This document shows, piece by piece, positions 15,085 to 22,745 of a stretch of 30,863 nt of DNA. The stretch is taken from positions 1 through 30,863 of IMG/VR virus record IMGVR_UViG_3300025630_000034; one strand, 5' to 3'. The DNA comes from a virus. Made by a program: the position numbers and the translations under genes. Each line of letters opens with the position of its first letter. Positions within the stretch are counted from its first letter, which is position 1. Below the pieces are notes generated by a model. That model was not told where the DNA came from. It saw only the letters and a list, made by a program, of their open reading frames with translations, and made no database searches.

Positions 15085-15692
15085 TAAAGATCTCCGTGTT
15101 TCTCTAACAGAGCTTCATATTGCAACCCTAGATCAGAGCCTTCCCCACCAAATAAACCTCCGATACTATCGAAGACATTCTGGAACATGTTCTGCTGGGA
15201 CTGCCCTTGATCAAACTGTTTCATCGCACTGAGCAAACCAAAGTTGTCTTGTGCTCTAGCCTTACCGTAAGCCTCAGAAGCTTTAACTCTGTACTTACCA
15301 GCGATCTCTGACTTCCTCAACTCATTTGCGAGCTTCAGCACGTCTGGCTGCTTCTCAAAGAACTTGCCATACATATCAGGTAACTTGTCTACATTAGTGT
15401 AATCTATATTGTCCCTCATCATCTGGAGTTTGTTTGCTTGCTGTTGCAATCCCAGCTTCTCTAGAGCGCTCAACCCTTCTGCATCCGATGCCGCCAACAC
15501 GTCATTGATCTGTAGCCCTAGATTCTGCTTAGCATAAGACGCGCGCCCCGCATTTCTCCTTGCTGTAGCTATAGAGCTTAACCCCCCAAGCATTCCCTTC
15601 ATTCGGTTGTAACTTCTCTCTTGTGTATACTGTCTGTCCAAAGCTCCTTGAGCTCCGGCGACATTTGCTAATACATCTATTTTCTTTGACAT
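15084..15692 (-). CDS. putative ejection / internal virion protein (202 residues)
   Basis: An Ala/Gln/Leu-rich helical protein with a Met-Leu-Gly-Gly-Leu-Ser-Ser-Ile patch near 35 and a Phe-Asp-Ser-Ile-Gly-Gly-Leu-Phe-Gly-Gly segment near residues 172-182. Size, composition and position between two other candidate ejection proteins suggest an internal virion protein comparable in role to P22 gp7 or T7 gp14. No sequence motif proves it. It starts in a TAATG junction with the 387-residue gene and ends in another with the 1307-residue gene. Confidence 0.65.
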   Translation of the reverse strand: MSKKIDVLANVAGAQGALDRQYTQERSYNRMKGMLGGLSSIATARRNAGRASYAKQNLGLQINDVLAASDAEGLSALEKLGLQQQANKLQMMRDNIDYTNVDKLPDMYGKFFEKQPDVLKLANELRKSEIAGKYRVKASEAYGKARAQDNFGLLSAMKQFDQGQSQQNMFQNVFDSIGGLFGGEGSDLGLQYEALLEKHGDL

Positions 15693-16855
15693 TATCCTAA
15701 CAACCCTCCTACTCCACCTATAATCGCACCAACCGGTCCACCAGTTGCAAAGCCTGCGAGAGCACCAGTTGCTGCTCCCCCTAAGTTCAAACCACCCTCA
15801 TCTCCACCAGGTCCAGCACCTGGCATCACATCTACAGGGGAAGAAAGTAAAGCTGTTCTAAGCCCTTGTTGTTGAAACCTGTTCGCTATGTTCTGTTGCT
15901 GTAATGTTGCTGCCATTTGAGCCGACTGAGGGTCAGTAAATAACCCTGCCGCTCCTGGGCTCATGATGCCGGACTGGTAATTACGTAAAGCCTGCGCCTG
16001 GCGACCAGCTCGCCCAGTGAGCATCTGTTCCTCTCTGCCTGCAAGTTCACCCATTGCCTGAGTTAAGAACCTAGACTGAGCCTTACCAGCAGTGTCTGCG
16101 ATAAACCCTGGAGCAAAGGAACTCTTTGATGTACCAGACCCCACCAGCTCACCAAGTGCTGATCGAGTTGAGTCTCTATAAACATCAGAGAACTCGTCCA
16201 TATAACGAGCCTTCATTTCGTCAAGACTTTTCTGTTGACTTGGAAGCAACCCTTGTTGGTTAAAACCTTGACTGAGCATACCTTGCATGCCACCAATCCC
16301 TGTCATCCCAAGGGATCTTAAAGCGTCCAATAATCTTTCCGACTCACCACCCATTTGCACCCCGCCAGGAGTGAACTGCTGTTCCGCACGAATGCGACCA
16401 TCATCTACTGATAGACCTTCAAACTCTCCACGCTTAATAGCTTTACGAAAACCTTTACTATCTCTGAACCTAAGGTTGTTAGCCTTGCGTTCAGCTGTAC
16501 TTGGATCTACACCCTTGTTGATCAAGTATTTCTTAAATGCTTCTTTCTTCAGGTCCCGCCCAGGGATCTTCTGAGCTTGCGTTACTTGAGCCCCACCAGG
16601 ACCGTAACTCGCCGTACCATATAAAGACTCTAAACCACCCCCGAAACGATCCAGGTCATCAAGAGCTGCTTGCATCATCTCTGGAGTAAACATCCCCGTT
16701 GCAGTTGGAGCTACTCCTGGTTGCATCATTGAAGTCATGGCTGGTCCGGCCACTGCCATTAGTTGATCCAAAGGTAGTCCACCTCCCACTGCCCCTCCGG
16801 TAGATGGCTGCGGTAAATTCTGTTGCGCCCAAGCTTCGTATGACGGTGATGACAT
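15692..16855 (-). CDS. putative ejection / internal virion protein (387 residues)
   Basis: An Ala/Gly/Gln/Met-rich protein. The N-terminal ~90 residues are Gly/Pro/Met-rich and probably flexible. The middle (~100-160) is basic (Lys-Lys-Glu-Ala-Phe-Lys-Lys-Tyr). The ~200-330 region is helical. The last ~30 residues form a glycine zipper (Gly-Ala-Ala-Thr-Gly-Ala-Leu-Ala-Gly-Phe-Ala-Thr-Gly...Ile-Ile-Gly-Gly-Val-Gly-Gly), a feature of membrane-inserting phage ejection proteins. It lies directly downstream of the tail nozzle gene. The start uses TTGAGGT, a moderate ribosome site. Confidence 0.68.
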   Translation of the reverse strand: MSSPSYEAWAQQNLPQPSTGGAVGGGLPLDQLMAVAGPAMTSMMQPGVAPTATGMFTPEMMQAALDDLDRFGGGLESLYGTASYGPGGAQVTQAQKIPGRDLKKEAFKKYLINKGVDPSTAERKANNLRFRDSKGFRKAIKRGEFEGLSVDDGRIRAEQQFTPGGVQMGGESERLLDALRSLGMTGIGGMQGMLSQGFNQQGLLPSQQKSLDEMKARYMDEFSDVYRDSTRSALGELVGSGTSKSSFAPGFIADTAGKAQSRFLTQAMGELAGREEQMLTGRAGRQAQALRNYQSGIMSPGAAGLFTDPQSAQMAATLQQQNIANRFQQQGLRTALLSSPVDVMPGAGPGGDEGGLNLGGAATGALAGFATGGPVGAIIGGVGGLLG

Positions 16856-16869
16856 ACCTCAATTATAGT

Positions 16870-18516
16870 TTATTGTTTACCCATTGGCAAATATCGGAAC
16901 ACAATTTTGTGTATAAATGGAGATGCTGCATCATTGCTTCGTACTCTACATTTCAAGATCTTCCCGATATTATTCGTGGGCGTGAACTCTATCCTCTTCA
17001 AAGGTTGCCCGGCAAAGGACGAGTACTTAGACGTGCCGTACACCGCAGACCCAAACAGGGACTGGCCTGTAGTGGATATCGTTAACCTGTCATACCCAGA
17101 TCTATCGTCCTCCCACATGTGGTAGAACTCAAGCAACCCTTCTGTATCGCTAGGGTTACTGTAGTAAATTATAATCTTCTTAATATCCTTGTTGTTATCT
17201 AGGTTCCCAAAGTCTAGCGGAGAAAGTTGATACCACATGTCGATAGGCTCCCCATCATAATCAAAGCCCGAGTTAGTTTGATAGATCTTATTCCTACTCA
17301 CTATCAACATCTCATTGGTTGCTCTATCAACAAAGCTGTCAACGAAATGGAAGTCATCACCAAAGCCTACGTCTAACCCCCACTCCTCGTCCTCATTGGA
17401 GTCCGCATAGTCATAGACATGTTTCTTGTCAGGGAAAGATTTAGAAGGCGCTGACGGGAGCCACAGGTGCAGCTCGCCCTTAATAAAATGGTTGACCAAC
17501 CTACCCCTTTTGAACTGCTCAAGCGTGACGGACTCAAAGTCAGGGAAGATCTTACTAGATATCCCTCTCGGCTTGACGTCTTGGAAGTTCTCTGTACTTA
17601 GGAAGTGATAAACCGTACCAAAGTTAGACACAAAGAAGATGTCATTGTCCCCTTTAGGGGCGACAAGTCTATGGTGCGGACATCCAACCTCCCGGTTTAA
17701 ACACTTCATCTGAATCTTAGGAGTAGGGTACCCATTGCCTGGAGGGAAAATACCTGTAACAACATGTATCTCTCGCTCACAAAGGACTATTAAATACTCA
17801 TTATTAACTGTATGTATAGATGTTATCGGCGACCTAGCATCTAAATCTAACCAGAAAGCAATGTTGATATTACCAGAGTTATTTGAACCAAAGTCATCAT
17901 AGTCAAAGAACTTACTAAAGTACAGGCGATAAGGACGCAAGGAATCTCCTGACAACACAGCCCTGTTCTGATAGAACGCACCAAACTTAGGGTACCCAAT
18001 GTCCGTACCTAAAGTTGTAGGGTTCGCCTGTGTCGCGTTATTAGACTCGTCAAGCAAGGTGTTATTCTCCACGTTAAAGGTTGGAGGCCACGGTATATCA
18101 GCGGCAACGCCGTTGGTAATTAGCTTAGGGTTATTCACCCCATCAACAAAGATCCCCTCACCATGTGTAAGTTCGAAAAAGAAAGGGTCCCCATCGGAAG
18201 TTAGAGTTGTGTCTATCACCGTATGGAACCCATTCTCAGAATTCACAAGCTTCATCTCGGGGTAACTAGCTGTTATATAGTAGTTCGTTCCATCTTGATC
18301 AGAGTAATTAAAATGATTCTCTAGTCGAGTGTCTATCCCATACTCTGGGAATTTGTCAGTCCAGCCTAGCTTCTTGGCTAGCCCGAACTGTTTAGTTATC
18401 TCAAAGTTCTGAGCCGAAGGTGTCTGACCATAGATCAAACTATTCTCGTCATCTCGAGTATTACGCCCTCTGAAGAAGTCATAAGCAAAGGACTGGGTTG
18501 TAGCTAGATCTGTCAT
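16870..18516 (-). CDS. tail nozzle / hub protein, P22 gp10-like beta-propeller (putative)
   Basis: A 548-residue beta-rich protein rich in aromatic and Asp/Asn residues. It shows repeated blade-like segments, including Ala-Phe-Tyr-Gln-Asn-Arg-Ala-Val-Leu-Ser-Gly (~180), Tyr-Arg-Leu-Tyr-Phe-Ser-Lys-Phe-Phe-Asp-Tyr-Asp-Asp-Phe (~195), Tyr-Leu-Ile-Val-Leu-Cys-Glu-Arg-Glu-Ile-His (~240) and Asp-Ile-Phe-Phe-Val-Ser (~285). The 'YQNR...RVYFS...D(Y)DDF' arrangement is typical of short-tail nozzle proteins that extend the portal-adaptor channel. Location right after the adaptor and before the ejection genes agrees. It starts in a TAATG junction with the Gly/Pro-rich gene. Confidence 0.75.
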   Translation of the reverse strand: MTDLATTQSFAYDFFRGRNTRDDENSLIYGQTPSAQNFEITKQFGLAKKLGWTDKFPEYGIDTRLENHFNYSDQDGTNYYITASYPEMKLVNSENGFHTVIDTTLTSDGDPFFFELTHGEGIFVDGVNNPKLITNGVAADIPWPPTFNVENNTLLDESNNATQANPTTLGTDIGYPKFGAFYQNRAVLSGDSLRPYRLYFSKFFDYDDFGSNNSGNINIAFWLDLDARSPITSIHTVNNEYLIVLCEREIHVVTGIFPPGNGYPTPKIQMKCLNREVGCPHHRLVAPKGDNDIFFVSNFGTVYHFLSTENFQDVKPRGISSKIFPDFESVTLEQFKRGRLVNHFIKGELHLWLPSAPSKSFPDKKHVYDYADSNEDEEWGLDVGFGDDFHFVDSFVDRATNEMLIVSRNKIYQTNSGFDYDGEPIDMWYQLSPLDFGNLDNNKDIKKIIIYYSNPSDTEGLLEFYHMWEDDRSGYDRLTISTTGQSLFGSAVYGTSKYSSFAGQPLKRIEFTPTNNIGKILKCRVRSNDAASPFIHKIVFRYLPMGKQ

Positions 18517-19028
18517 TACCTAGTGTAGCCAGTGGTTGACTGAGGTCCACGAGCTGCAAACATAGGGTTGTCTGCTAGGAACTCCTTCGCGCCACCGTAA
18601 CCTAACTCCTTAATTCTTCTCTTACCTTTCTTGCCAAACTTGCCAGTGTTAAAGAACTTGCCGCCGAAGTCATACTGATCATACTCTGGGTTAGAAACAC
18701 TCGCAGCTTTAGGAGGGAAGAGCCCACCTGTATCTGTCCCTTCATAAGGTTGAGCGCCGCCAAATGCACCGCCGCCTACTGGGGCTTGAGCCGTTGGTCG
18801 AGAGATTGGAATCGGAGCACCTGCGTAACCAGACGCAGCGCCTTGTTCTGGGTAACCAAATGGTAACCCCGCTGTGCCAACCGGGGCGCCATGCATAGGT
18901 CCGAAGGAAGTGATGTTAGGACTAAAGGCGCCCCCTGTTACTGGTTGGTCAAACAGTCCACCGAACCCGCCGCCGAAGCGAAAGTCCTGGTAAGGAAAGC
19001 CGTAGGGATTGTAAGGATTGTATCTCAT
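18516..19028 (-). CDS. Gly/Pro/Tyr-rich tail-associated protein (170 residues)
   Basis: Unrecognised. Residues 1-110 are low-complexity Gly/Pro/Phe/Tyr/Ala (Asn-Pro-Tyr-Asn-Pro-Tyr-Gly-Phe, Gly-Gly-Gly-Phe-Gly-Gly-Leu-Phe), probably disordered. Residues ~128-148 hold a basic patch (Lys-Phe-Gly-Lys-Lys-Gly-Lys-Arg-Arg-Ile-Lys). It is coupled to both neighbours: ATGA overlap with the adaptor upstream and TAATG with the nozzle downstream. A minor tail or plug-like protein that travels with the adaptor-nozzle complex is an inference from position. Confidence 0.62.
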   Translation of the reverse strand: MRYNPYNPYGFPYQDFRFGGGFGGLFDQPVTGGAFSPNITSFGPMHGAPVGTAGLPFGYPEQGAASGYAGAPIPISRPTAQAPVGGGAFGGAQPYEGTDTGGLFPPKAASVSNPEYDQYDFGGKFFNTGKFGKKGKRRIKELGYGGAKEFLADNPMFAARGPQSTTGYTR

Positions 19029-19717
19029 AACGTTCTGTCCGCGTAGTTGTAGTTCATTCGGAACCTATTCCAGCCTTTGCGCTTATAGGTATGTTTGTTC
19101 CTCTCGAAGAACTTTTGTTTTTGTGAATCAAACTCTTTGAAGTAGCTCTGCCACTCAGGGTCGCCATCTGCTTTACGCAGGTAGGCGTACATCCCGCTCT
19201 GCAAAGCTAACAGAGCAGAGTCGGGAAGTACGATAGTGTCAGTGATATTGCTTGCTGTGATATAAGGAACTATCTGTTGATAGGAAACAACTAAGGTATA
19301 GACTTGGGTGGGCACCGGTAGGATATACACCTTCCCCCCCAAGACATACCAATACTGTGGATCGTTACTTTGAAACGTCTTGAGCTTATAGTCTTCTGCT
19401 TGCTCTGGACTTATCAAAGCCATCTTCAACAGAGAGGTCTCTCCGCTCTTCTTATACTTAATCCACTTAATAACATTAGAGTCCCAAGTGTCTGACGGTG
19501 AGGTTAGCTCACCATTTGCAACAGTCGTAGAAACTTCTTCTATCTTCTCTGTTGCGTCTATATCAAAGCTGTCCTGAATGAAATGCTGAATCGCTTTCTT
19601 TGCAGCTTGAACTCCCTGTAAAGCATCGCCACTGTTCTCACCTACGGCTGTAGCCCCTAGTGGAGTGGCTCCATACTCAGCTCTGGCCGAGTTTAAAATG
19701 TCGAGATATGTTGCCAA
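19025..19717 (-). CDS. head-to-tail adaptor protein (putative)
   Basis: A 230-residue protein whose N-terminal helices (Tyr-Leu-Asp-Ile-Leu-Asn-Ser-Ala-Arg, Ala-Lys-Lys-Ala-Ile-Gln-His-Phe), central beta part (Tyr-Trp-Tyr-Val-Leu-Gly-Gly-Lys-Val-Tyr-Ile-Leu-Pro) and C-terminal helices (Leu-Leu-Ala-Leu-Gln-Ser-Gly-Met-Tyr-Ala-Tyr-Leu-Arg-Lys-Ala-Asp-Gly-Asp) follow the plan of short-tail phage adaptors such as P22 gp4 and T7 gp11. It binds below the portal and above the nozzle. The start is a TTG at 19715-19717 inside the preceding gene; Met-Ala-Thr-Tyr-Leu-Asp is a plausible adaptor beginning, and no better ATG lies nearby. The overlap with the 203-residue gene is 41 bases. Confidence 0.72.
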   Translation of the reverse strand: MATYLDILNSARAEYGATPLGATAVGENSGDALQGVQAAKKAIQHFIQDSFDIDATEKIEEVSTTVANGELTSPSDTWDSNVIKWIKYKKSGETSLLKMALISPEQAEDYKLKTFQSNDPQYWYVLGGKVYILPVPTQVYTLVVSYQQIVPYITASNITDTIVLPDSALLALQSGMYAYLRKADGDPEWQSYFKEFDSQKQKFFERNKHTYKRKGWNRFRMNYNYADRTL

Positions 19718-20288
19718 TCGGTTCCGCCTTTGTAGGTTTCACGCCTTCTTCTTCTTCGCGACGTTTCTCTATCTCTTCCATTATACCTTCATATTGGATC
19801 TTTGTTAACTTCTTCTGCTTAGGAATATCAACTTTTGCTTCTTCAAGCGCAGCTTCAAACTCTCCATATTCAACAAGTTGTTCGATAACCCACAATGGGA
19901 AAGCGAAATCATTGTCCGCTCTCTCTCTTCTGATGTCCTGTATATCTGGCTCGTAGTGTATACTGCGCGGCTTAAGACCACTGCGCTCTATCTTATACTC
20001 AGCCATGAACCTCTCCCAGTCTGAGTCTGAATTAAACTTATGAGTCAATACCCTAAAGACTGGCATGCCATTGTTCCAACAAAGCTTTACTGGATCTGGC
20101 TGTCCCCTCCAGACTATCTCCCTAAAGTCTGTACTCTCTGCCTTAAAAGACAAATGATCACAGGAGGTGAGGACGACTTCTTTCAGTCCGTTCCCTGGCT
20201 CTGTGATCTCTCCTGTTTGAAAATCTCTTTTCGCGTGTTTTATATCTGAATTAAGTCTCAGTGAACTGTTCTTAGTTACAAATGGCAT
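19677..20288 (-). CDS. hypothetical virion-module protein (203 residues)
   Basis: Not recognised. The N-terminal ~110 residues are mixed and beta-rich with several Trp and Cys. Residues ~125-145 are helical (Trp-Val-Ile-Glu-Gln-Leu-Val-Glu-Tyr-Gly-Glu-Phe-Glu-Ala-Ala-Leu-Glu-Glu-Ala). A charged coiled segment (Met-Glu-Glu-Ile-Glu-Lys-Arg-Arg-Glu-Glu-Glu-Glu) sits near 169-180. It is the first gene after the post-capsid terminator and has a very strong start (AAGGAGAATAGAATAGA then ATG), identical over 21 bases to the start at 1628. It could be a head-completion protein, by position only. Confidence 0.6.
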   Translation of the reverse strand: MPFVTKNSSLRLNSDIKHAKRDFQTGEITEPGNGLKEVVLTSCDHLSFKAESTDFREIVWRGQPDPVKLCWNNGMPVFRVLTHKFNSDSDWERFMAEYKIERSGLKPRSIHYEPDIQDIRRERADNDFAFPLWVIEQLVEYGEFEAALEEAKVDIPKQKKLTKIQYEGIMEEIEKRREEEEGVKPTKAEPIGNISRHFKLGQS

Positions 20289-20306
20289 TCTATTCTATTC
20301 TCCTTA
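20286..20306 (-). promoter_or_regulatory. strong translation-initiation block (copy 2)
   Basis: A 21-base block containing the ATG of the 203-residue gene, an A/G/T-rich spacer and an AAGGAG Shine-Dalgarno core. It is identical to 1626-1646. It sits just downstream of the post-capsid terminator, so any transcript that reads through is well translated. Confidence 0.7.
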
Positions 20307-20321
20307 TGTCTGTTCTGTTCT

Positions 20322-20349
20322 AAAAAAAGGGGGAGGCTTTCACCTCCCC
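20322..20349 (-). terminator. rho-independent terminator after the capsid gene
   Basis: On the minus strand a perfect 7-bp GC-rich stem (GGGGAGG/CCTCCCC) closes a six-base loop TGAAAG, which can also be read as a T-G pair around a GAAA tetraloop. A C and seven T follow. It lies about 20 bases after the capsid stop and before the next gene, so it should cut transcription after the most abundant virion protein and let only part continue into the tail genes. Confidence 0.9.
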
Positions 20350-20368
20350 GGGCCGTAGTAATCTATTC

Positions 20369-21592
20369 TTAGTATCTTACGAGGTTAGATCTGTGTCCAA
20401 GTAACCAAGGGTTCTTAACACAAACACTGTAAGTTACACTGAACATTCTAGCTTCGTTGTCTCCACCGTAAATCGCTGGTTGCTCTTCTAACATACGAAG
20501 AACTCTAAGCTCAATAAGGTCTTGACGTGGAACGTAAACGATCTCGTTATCTTCCAAACCATCAGTTACCTTGAAGTTAAGAAGGATACCGTTAACGTAA
20601 GCTTGACTAGAGAACGAACCAAGAGTCGTTCCGTTGAAAGCTTGAGAAGGATCTCTAAGCATTCTAACGTTCTTGTTCAAGTCTCCAAGAGTTGCCTCTG
20701 TACAGTATACGTCACAAGAAGCTGAGCTCATGTTACGTTCAGTGTCAGTTACCTGATTGAACGCGCCACGACTACGAAGTTCGATAACGTCTGTCTCAAG
20801 AGTGTCCTCGCTTACAGTTGCTGAACCAGAAGATGCTGTGTACAAACCTCTAGCGTTAGCAAGAGTAAGTACTCCACCAGCGGAAGAGTTATTACCAGCT
20901 TGTATTGTATTACCATTACGAGCTGCTGCTCCATCTCCTGCTACACGGAAGTCTTTCCATCCTCTAAACTCAAGGATCTTAAGAGCCTCAGGCGTATTGT
21001 TAGCCATCTGGTTCTCAAAACTGATCTCATCTAGGTAATGAGTGATCTGACCGTTCTTCTGTGGGTTGCCTAATCTTACTGTGTAAGAGAAGTTAGAAAT
21101 GTAGTTGTAGTCAGAAGTCGCATAAGATACGTCTGATTGAGCTCCAACATCACCACCTATAGGTGTGTTTCTAATTAATCTTATCTTCGGTGTGCCCGTT
21201 GCTGTATAGGTTAGGGTTGAATCAGTACCTTGGTCTACAGTTACTGTAGCCGTAGAGGTTCCTGAATCCCAGTCCGTTACATTGAAACGGCAAGTGCCAT
21301 CTCCGAACATGATCTGAGTTACACCAGGGACAACAGAATAAGGGTTAGTTAAACCAGATGTTGCTAGTTGAAAAGAGCCATCGCCCGACGTGTGAGTCGC
21401 TGCAATCTCTACCTTCTCAACCTTCAAAAACTGATCAAACCATTCTATTCTAGTTGATGTCTCTGGAACCGCTTTCATGTAGTCTGTGAAAAGCGGCACG
21501 TTCACGTTAGCTGTCTTGATAAGGTCTTGCATGACCTCTACCTTGGCTGCTAGTGAATCAAAAGTTGCTGCGTTGTTTTGTGCTAATGCCAT
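20369..21592 (-). CDS. major capsid protein, SU10/DUF5309-like HK97 fold
   Basis: A 407-residue protein in the right place after portal and scaffold. Features that fit the SU10-type major capsid family are an N-terminal helix, a Trp-Phe-Asp-Gln strand near 50, an 'NYISNFSYTV' strand near 165-175, a following long helix (His-Tyr-Leu-Asp-Glu-Ile-Ser-Phe-Glu-Asn-Gln, then Leu-Lys-Ile-Leu-Glu-Phe-Arg-Gly-Trp-Lys-Asp-Phe), an 'ANARGLY' segment, and a C-terminal Gly-Gly-Asp...Tyr-Ser-Val-Cys-Val-Lys-Asn-Pro-Trp. Residues ~68-145 are a Thr/Val/Gly-rich beta stretch that looks like an inserted domain. The start has an AGGAGAA site, and a strong terminator follows the stop. Confidence 0.83.
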   Translation of the reverse strand: MALAQNNAATFDSLAAKVEVMQDLIKTANVNVPLFTDYMKAVPETSTRIEWFDQFLKVEKVEIAATHTSGDGSFQLATSGLTNPYSVVPGVTQIMFGDGTCRFNVTDWDSGTSTATVTVDQGTDSTLTYTATGTPKIRLIRNTPIGGDVGAQSDVSYATSDYNYISNFSYTVRLGNPQKNGQITHYLDEISFENQMANNTPEALKILEFRGWKDFRVAGDGAAARNGNTIQAGNNSSAGGVLTLANARGLYTASSGSATVSEDTLETDVIELRSRGAFNQVTDTERNMSSASCDVYCTEATLGDLNKNVRMLRDPSQAFNGTTLGSFSSQAYVNGILLNFKVTDGLEDNEIVYVPRQDLIELRVLRMLEEQPAIYGGDNEARMFSVTYSVCVKNPWLLGHRSNLVRY

Positions 21593-21628
21593 AATTTTGT
21601 TCTCCTATAACTAAAGTATCATAACTAC

Positions 21629-22459
21629 TTAGTTTTTGCTAGAGAGACTACTTAAAAGTTGTAGTGCCTCAGCCGCTGTAGGCTTGTGACCAGCTGCTTT
21701 TTTCTTCTGATACTCTGCCATTGGATTATCTGGTTGTGCTATGTTCTGAGGTTGCTCATTAACAGCGTTCTCCGCCAAGCCTAACCCTGATGGTTGTGCC
21801 TGTGTTTGAACTTGACCAGACTGTATCATTGGGGCTATATAGGTTTGAGAGAACTCATTCCAGTGGTGCTCCTTTAAAGACGAGGTCTCCTGTGGTGTAA
21901 GCATTCTGCCTAGCTTCTGTTGAGCGCCAGCCTCCATAGTTCTCCATATATAATCAGCAGACTTCTGCAGCATAGTATTCTCTGTTAAGTTTATACCCAA
22001 AGACTCCAACTTATCTGTCATCTGTTTGACGTATCCTGTCTTAACTTCTTGGTTCTTTGCAACGACAGTCTGAACGTAGTGTTCAGCCTCTTGCTTTTTC
22101 CTTGCCTCTTCAACTAGTTCAGCCCTGAGCTCTTCCTTAATCTCCTTAAGCTGACTCTTCGTAAGGAACTCTTCCTCACCCTCACCTAGCTCACCCTGAG
22201 CGGCTTTAGCCTGTTGCTTCTGCACCATTCTCTCAGCTAGCTCTTCAACGATATCATCGTACCCATCTTCTCCAAAGGATGGTTCAACCGGTTGTGGTTG
22301 AGCGGCAGGCTCGCCAAAGTTCATACTTAAATCAACGGCTGGCTTCTCCTCTACTGCCGACTGTTCTTCAACCGCCGACTGCTCTTGAGCTGGTTGCTCT
22401 TGAACCTCTTGCTCTTGTACTACTTCTGCTTCTGTATTTACGTTCTGTTCTTCTGTCAT
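21629..22459 (-). CDS. capsid scaffolding protein
   Basis: A 276-residue, highly charged Gln/Glu/Ala-rich protein that should act as the internal scaffold for procapsid assembly. Residues 1-80 are acidic low complexity with short tandem repeats (Glu-Glu-Gln-Ser-Ala-Val units). Residues ~98-140 are a predicted coiled coil (Leu-Lys-Glu-Ile-Lys-Glu-Glu-Leu-Arg-Ala-Glu-Leu). A helical domain follows at ~150-215. The C-terminus is basic (Tyr-Gln-Lys-Lys-Lys-Ala-Ala-Gly-His-Lys) and then helical, as in scaffolds that dock to the capsid protein. No protease motif was seen. It directly precedes the capsid gene, and the start has TTAAGGAGAATAGAC before ATG. Confidence 0.85.
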   Translation of the reverse strand: MTEEQNVNTEAEVVQEQEVQEQPAQEQSAVEEQSAVEEKPAVDLSMNFGEPAAQPQPVEPSFGEDGYDDIVEELAERMVQKQQAKAAQGELGEGEEEFLTKSQLKEIKEELRAELVEEARKKQEAEHYVQTVVAKNQEVKTGYVKQMTDKLESLGINLTENTMLQKSADYIWRTMEAGAQQKLGRMLTPQETSSLKEHHWNEFSQTYIAPMIQSGQVQTQAQPSGLGLAENAVNEQPQNIAQPDNPMAEYQKKKAAGHKPTAAEALQLLSSLSSKN

Positions 22460-22470
22460 GTCTATTCTCC

Positions 22471-22734
22471 TTAAACTAATTCAAAGCCTTGCAGCTTGTT
22501 TACTATTTGTACTACTTGTGATTTCCTATGGTACTCTGCCTTAACCACCTCTTCGTCATTGGGGTTAACTGGCACAGCTATAGCCTTAGACCTAAGCCAT
22601 TGCATAACCGCCTCCCACTCTTGTGGCATGCGATCTATAATCTTGTTGACCGAGACCTTGACCTTATCCTCTAAATCCTCGGGAGGTTTAAAGTCCCCAG
22701 TCCTATGCGTCCGCGTTTTTCTCTTCTGTTCCAT
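22471..22734 (-). CDS. hypothetical small protein between portal and scaffold (87 residues)
   Basis: A Lys/Glu/Val-rich protein with a basic N-terminus (Lys-Arg-Lys-Thr-Arg-Thr-His-Arg), a helix at ~20-50 containing Trp-Glu-Ala-Val-Met-Gln-Trp-Leu, and a second helix at the C-terminus. Family unknown. A strong GAGGAGAACAGA site precedes the ATG. The scaffold gene follows after 11 bases. Small proteins here are often assembly cofactors, but nothing in the sequence confirms this. Confidence 0.65.
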   Translation of the reverse strand: MEQKRKTRTHRTGDFKPPEDLEDKVKVSVNKIIDRMPQEWEAVMQWLRSKAIAVPVNPNDEEVVKAEYHRKSQVVQIVNKLQGFELV

Positions 22735-22745
22735 TCTGTTCTCCT

